A stretch of DNA of 64,000 nucleotides, from the NCBI GenBank assembly GCA_902493385.1, contig CABUPO010000006.1, positions 62,001-126,000 on the forward strand, in the 5' to 3' direction. The position numbers and the translations under genes were made by a program. This document shows, one piece after another, positions 60,558 through 64,000 of this stretch. Positions within the stretch are counted from its first letter, which is position 1. Every line of letters begins with the position of its first letter. The stretch comes from an uncultured Lachnospiraceae bacterium. GTDB taxonomy: Bacteria > Bacillota > Clostridia > Lachnospirales > Lachnospiraceae. The notes under the pieces are model-generated. The model saw only the letters and a program-made list of their open reading frames with translations. It was not told the DNA's origin and did not search any database.

Positions 60558-61676
60558 ATGGACGACAGGATAGTAAAGCTTGCAGATAATCTTGTTAATT
60601 TTTCAATGGAGGTCAAGCCGGGAGACAAGGTTTATATTGATTATATTGGAGCAGATACGGAACCGCTTGCAAGACAGCTTGTAAAGGCTGTATATCAGGC
60701 AAAGGGAGTGCCGTTTGCTCATTATACAAGTCAGAGAGTGCTTCGTGAAGTGCTGCTTAACTGCACGAAAGAGCAGATGGAATTTATGGCGGAACGCGAC
60801 TGTGCCGAGATGGAGCAGATGGACTGCTATGTTGCAGTAAGAGGTTCTGAAAACGCAGCCGAATTATCAGATGTTCCTCCTGAAAAAATGAGAATGTATG
60901 AATTATATTACAGAAAACCTGTCCATACAGATATACGTGTTCCTAAGACGAGATGGGTGGTTTTAAGATATCCTAATGACGCTATGGCGCAGCTTTCAGG
61001 CACAAGCAGAGAAGCCTTTGAGGACTTTTATTTTGAAGTATGCAATCTGGATTACTCAAAGATGGAAGAAGCAATGAAGCCGCTTGTGAAGCTTATGGAG
61101 AAGACGGATAAGGTGCGGCTTGTATCGGGAAGCGGAACAGACATTACATTTTCAATCAAGGATATACCTGTGATTCCGTGCGCAGGCCATATGAACATTC
61201 CTGACGGCGAAGTATATACGGCGCCTGTTAAGGAGTCTGTAAACGGCGTGATATGCTATAATACTCCATCTATGTACCAGGGCGTAACATATGATGATAT
61301 AAAGCTTACGTTTAAGGATGGAAAAATAATAGACGCGACAGCTAATTATACAGATAAGATAAATGAAATATTTGATACGGATGATGGCGCAAGATATGTC
61401 GGAGAGTTTGCGATAGGCGTTAATCCGTATATTACTAAGCCTATGAAGGATATTCTGTTTGATGAGAAGATAAGAGGTTCAATACATTTTACTCCGGGAA
61501 GCTGTTATGACGAGGCTCCTAACGGAAACAAATCTTCGATACACTGGGACCTTGTACTCATTATGACTCCTGAGTACGGCGGCGGTGAGATATATTTTGA
61601 TGAAGCGCTTATAAGAAAGGATGGAAGATTCGTTATTCCGGAGCTTGAATGTCTTAATCCGGAGAATCTGATGTAA
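60558..61676 (+). CDS. M29 family aminopeptidase (AmpS/PepS-like)
   Basis: 372 residues, slightly short for the family (370-413). The metal ligands of M29 enzymes appear in order: Glu in DGEVYTAPVKES, Glu in YVGEFAIGVNP, His in GSIHFTPGSCYDEAP, and His and Asp in SSIHWDLVLIM. These cytoplasmic enzymes remove N-terminal residues from peptides. ATG 60558 comes right after the stop of the preceding gene. Confidence 0.92.
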   Translation: MDDRIVKLADNLVNFSMEVKPGDKVYIDYIGADTEPLARQLVKAVYQAKGVPFAHYTSQRVLREVLLNCTKEQMEFMAERDCAEMEQMDCYVAVRGSENAAELSDVPPEKMRMYELYYRKPVHTDIRVPKTRWVVLRYPNDAMAQLSGTSREAFEDFYFEVCNLDYSKMEEAMKPLVKLMEKTDKVRLVSGSGTDITFSIKDIPVIPCAGHMNIPDGEVYTAPVKESVNGVICYNTPSMYQGVTYDDIKLTFKDGKIIDATANYTDKINEIFDTDDGARYVGEFAIGVNPYITKPMKDILFDEKIRGSIHFTPGSCYDEAPNGNKSSIHWDLVLIMTPEYGGGEIYFDEALIRKDGRFVIPELECLNPENLM

Positions 61677-61682
61677 ATTAAA

Positions 61683-63101
61683 ATGATACAGCTTCCGGCT
61701 TCGTTTGAAGCAAGAATGAAAAAGCTTCTCGGCGATGAATTTGACAGCTTTTATAAGAGCTATGATGAGCCGAGAATGTATGGTTTAAGAGTAAATACAG
61801 GTAAAATTACATGCGGTGAATTTGAGCGTATAGCTCCGTTTGAGATAAAAAAGATTCCCTGGATAAGCAACGGATATTTCTATGACGGAGATAAGGTTCA
61901 GCCGTCAAAGCATCCGTATTATCACGCGGGGCTTTATTATCTGCAGGAGCCTAGCGCAATGACTCCCGCCGACAGGCTTCATATTAATCCGGGGGAAGCG
62001 GTGCTTGATCTTTGCGCTGCTCCGGGTGGAAAAGCAACTGAGCTTGGCGTAAGGCTTGGAGGATGCGGCGTGCTTGTCGCAAACGATATAAGCAGTTCGA
62101 GGGCGAAAGCATTATTAAAGAATATAGAGCTGTTTGGTATAAAGAATCCGTTTGTTGTAAGTGAAACTCCTGTTAAGCTTGCTGCATATTTTTCGGGTTT
62201 TTTTGATAAGATACTTCTTGACGCACCGTGTTCGGGCGAGGGGATGTTCCGTAAGGATGCGTCTGTTATGAAAAATTATGAGGCGAGCGGCGTGGATTAT
62301 TATGCAAAACTGCAGAGAGATATTATTCCTCATGCAGTTAATATGCTCGCGCCCGGCGGAATGCTTTTATATTCGACATGTACGTTTTCGCCTGAAGAGG
62401 ATGAACGCCAGATTGCATGGATACTTGCCGAATATCCTGATATGAAGCTGTGTGATATTGCCGGCTATGAGGGATTTGATAAAGGACGTCCGGCATGGGG
62501 TGACGGTAATGAAGAGCTCCAAAAATGCGTGCGTATCTGGCCGCACCGCATGAATGGAGAGGGACATTTCCTTGCGCTTTTAAAAAAGGACGGAGACGAT
62601 ACATATAGCGGCGGCATATATGACGGCTGTAACCATAATAAAGTGAAATCAGTATCGGGCAGGAAAAAGAATAAATCAGAGCTTGAGTATTTTTATGAGT
62701 TTGCTAAAGATCTTAGCTGGGATATAGACGAAAGACGTCTTGAGCTTTGGGGGGAACGGCTGTATTATATGCCGGAACGTCTTTCAAAGCTTTCGGGAAT
62801 GCGTTTTTTAAGAAATGGTCTTTTTCTTGGCGAATGCCGTACAAAGCGGTTTGAGCCGAGCCAGGCGCTTGCTATGGCAATACAGCCTGGAGAATATAAT
62901 AAAGTTATATCTTTTTCACAGGATGATATGCGCGTTGCGAGATACCTTAAAGGCGAGACGATATCGGTATCAGAGGATGAAGCGGGCAGTACAGATAAAG
63001 GTCTCATGCTTTTTTGTGTGGACGGATATCCGCTTGGTTGGGGAAAGCTTAATAATGGAATCCTTAAGAATAAGTACCATCAGGGATGGAGGCTGATGTA
63101 G
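61683..63101 (+). CDS. rsmF: 16S rRNA m5C methyltransferase (RsmF/YebU type)
   Basis: 472 residues. The SAM loop VLDLCAAPGGKATEL, catalytic Cys in LLDAPCSGEGMFRKD and second Cys in LYSTCTFSPEEDE define the RNA m5C methyltransferases; a C-terminal PUA-like and RsmF domain follows (WGERLYYMPERLSKL; GYPLGWGKL). It starts 6 bases after the aminopeptidase stop. The exact rRNA site is inferred from the family. Confidence 0.93.
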   Translation: MIQLPASFEARMKKLLGDEFDSFYKSYDEPRMYGLRVNTGKITCGEFERIAPFEIKKIPWISNGYFYDGDKVQPSKHPYYHAGLYYLQEPSAMTPADRLHINPGEAVLDLCAAPGGKATELGVRLGGCGVLVANDISSSRAKALLKNIELFGIKNPFVVSETPVKLAAYFSGFFDKILLDAPCSGEGMFRKDASVMKNYEASGVDYYAKLQRDIIPHAVNMLAPGGMLLYSTCTFSPEEDERQIAWILAEYPDMKLCDIAGYEGFDKGRPAWGDGNEELQKCVRIWPHRMNGEGHFLALLKKDGDDTYSGGIYDGCNHNKVKSVSGRKKNKSELEYFYEFAKDLSWDIDERRLELWGERLYYMPERLSKLSGMRFLRNGLFLGECRTKRFEPSQALAMAIQPGEYNKVISFSQDDMRVARYLKGETISVSEDEAGSTDKGLMLFCVDGYPLGWGKLNNGILKNKYHQGWRLM

Positions 63102-63120
63102 CATAAAAGGGAATGATAAT

Positions 63121-63606
63121 ATGGCAAAGCGTGTGGCGGGTATGGCTATGTGGACGGCGCTTGCAATGATATTCAGTTATATTGAAGCGGTAATTCCATT
63201 TTCGTTTGGAATACCGGGGATTAAGCTTGGACTTGCCAACATCGTGGTTCTTGCGGGGTTATATATAATGCCGGCAAAAGAAGTGTTAGCTGTATCTATA
63301 GCCCGTATCGTGCTTATGGGGATTCTTTTTTATAATGGAGCGACTCTCCTGTACAGTATGTGCGGCGGTATATTAAGTTTTATTGTTATGTATTTTATGA
63401 AGAAAAACCATGCGTTTTCAATCTTAGGTATAAGCGCGGCAGGCGCAGTGTCGCATAATGCAGGGCAGATACTTGCTGCTTTTTTTATTATTAGAAATAC
63501 AAGCGTATTCGTATATCTTCCTGTACTGATTGTTTCGGGAGTTATTATGGGTATAATTGTAGGGGCGGTATCTGAAAGGGTAATTCGCATAGGTGTTAAA
63601 ACATAG
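63121..63606 (+). CDS. Gx transporter family membrane protein (HepT/ThiW-like)
   Basis: 161 residues with five membrane helices. ALAMIFSYIEAVIPFSFGIP and GIKLGLANIVVLAGLYIM are the usual start of the Gx transporter family (also called heptaprenyl diphosphate synthase component I), related to ECF substrate-binding subunits. The substrate is unknown. It starts 19 bases after rsmF, with AAAAGGGA, and the HAD gene follows within 20 bases. Confidence 0.88.
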   Translation: MAKRVAGMAMWTALAMIFSYIEAVIPFSFGIPGIKLGLANIVVLAGLYIMPAKEVLAVSIARIVLMGILFYNGATLLYSMCGGILSFIVMYFMKKNHAFSILGISAAGAVSHNAGQILAAFFIIRNTSVFVYLPVLIVSGVIMGIIVGAVSERVIRIGVKT

Positions 63607-63625
63607 TAAAAGGGATGAAAACAGG

Positions 63626-64000
63626 ATGAAAAAGAAGCTTGTAATATTTGATATGGACGGAACTATTCTTGATACGCTTGATGATTTGACAGATTCTGTT
63701 AATTATGCTTTGTCTTACTGCGGTTATCCAAAGCATACAAGGGATGAAGTAAGAAGCTTTGTCGGCAACGGGATTTTGAAGCTGGTTGAAAGAAGCCTTC
63801 CTTCTGATGCAGGAGAGGACGATATAGATAAAGTATTTCATGCGTTTAAAGATTATTACAAAGTACATTGCCATGATAAGACCAGGCCTTATCCCGGCAT
63901 TATAAATGTTATGGAGACCTTAAAAGAAAAAGGTTTTCTGACGGCAGTGGTTTCTAATAAGGCTGATTTTGCAGTGCAGGAATTATGTCTTAGATATTTT
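63626..64000 (+). CDS. HAD-family phosphatase, phosphoglycolate phosphatase-like (3' partial)
   Basis: The first 125 residues are visible; the gene runs out of the window. The nucleophile motif is FDMDGTILDTLDD, the cap domain follows (ALSYCGYPKHTRDEVRSFVG, GNGI), and motif II is AVVSNKADF. This is the Gph/PGP-like subfamily I. ATG 63626 has AAAAGGG upstream. The true substrate is not clear from this part. Confidence 0.9.
   Translation, partial: MKKKLVIFDMDGTILDTLDDLTDSVNYALSYCGYPKHTRDEVRSFVGNGILKLVERSLPSDAGEDDIDKVFHAFKDYYKVHCHDKTRPYPGIINVMETLKEKGFLTAVVSNKADFAVQELCLRYF

Noticed and set aside
1..64000. CRISPR arrays, insertion sequences, prophage, tRNA or rRNA genes
   Set aside because: Reading both strands showed no regularly spaced direct repeats, transposase or integrase motifs, tRNA cloverleaf landmarks or conserved rRNA segments. 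A tRNA scan would be needed to exclude a divergent tRNA.

Overview
The window looks like chromosomal DNA of a low-GC Clostridia bacterium, most likely a Lachnospiraceae gut or rumen commensal. The basis is consistent: AT-rich intergenic DNA, strong AGGAGG-type ribosome binding sites, frequent TTG starts, a Gram-positive tad pilus locus with an Flp1-type pilin, BofA/YaaL/CwlD/YwmB homologues, BspA-like leucine-rich repeats, and secreted CAZymes built with Ig-like modules. No rRNA, tRNA, CRISPR array, insertion sequence or prophage was seen.

Layout. 1-4.7 kb: the 3' part of a secreted glycoside-hydrolase-like protein with an Fn3 tail, then a BspA-type LRR surface protein. 4.7-7.8 kb: a TPP-riboswitch-controlled operon for a thiamine-precursor ABC transporter plus a thiamine-binding protein. 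8.0-12 kb: two secreted proteins (CBM9-like; feruloyl-esterase-like), each with a lysine-rich Ig-like module. 12-14.6 kb (minus strand): an AlgI-type MBOAT acyltransferase and an AlgX/DHHW partner for cell-surface O-acylation. 14.7-16.8 kb: malQ, yaaL and bofA. 16.8-25 kb: a tad (type IVb pilus) operon with a TadB-TadC fusion, a 56-residue Flp1 pilin, a candidate invertible promoter and a pseudopilin that appears to start at ATT. 25-31.7 kb: a corrinoid-activator-like ASKHA protein, rhomboid protease, HIT protein, murG, pgi, a 2[4Fe-4S] ferredoxin and a DUF1858 protein. 31.8-35.4 kb: an operon that begins with a 29-residue, strongly cationic peptide and continues with a lipoprotein, two membrane proteins and an ABC ATPase; this is the best candidate for an undescribed peptide system. 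35.6-40.3 kb: a GH29 alpha-L-fucosidase, an AraC regulator and mecA. 40.5-41.1 kb: a candidate structured RNA and a small acidic protein. 41.2-46.5 kb: a GH18 spore-germination-like protein, cwlD, a Sua5-type protein, a LMW-PTP homologue lacking its nucleophile, rpiB and proC. 46.5-54 kb: the complete F1Fo ATP synthase operon, whose c subunit carries the sodium-binding residues. 54-56.6 kb (minus strand): a PadR regulator with membrane and secreted proteins, and a YitT protein. 56.7-64 kb: ywmB, a large exported protein with a C39-like tail, an M29 aminopeptidase, an rsmF-type rRNA methyltransferase, a Gx transporter and the 5' part of a HAD phosphatase.

How the parts fit. The secreted enzymes and carbohydrate-binding proteins point to plant or mucin polysaccharide use, with lysine-rich Ig-like modules as a possible shared way to stay on the wall. 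The tad pilus and AlgI pair shape the surface. The ATP synthase suggests sodium bioenergetics. Coordinates of starts were chosen by ribosome binding site, and names rest on motif recognition without database searches.
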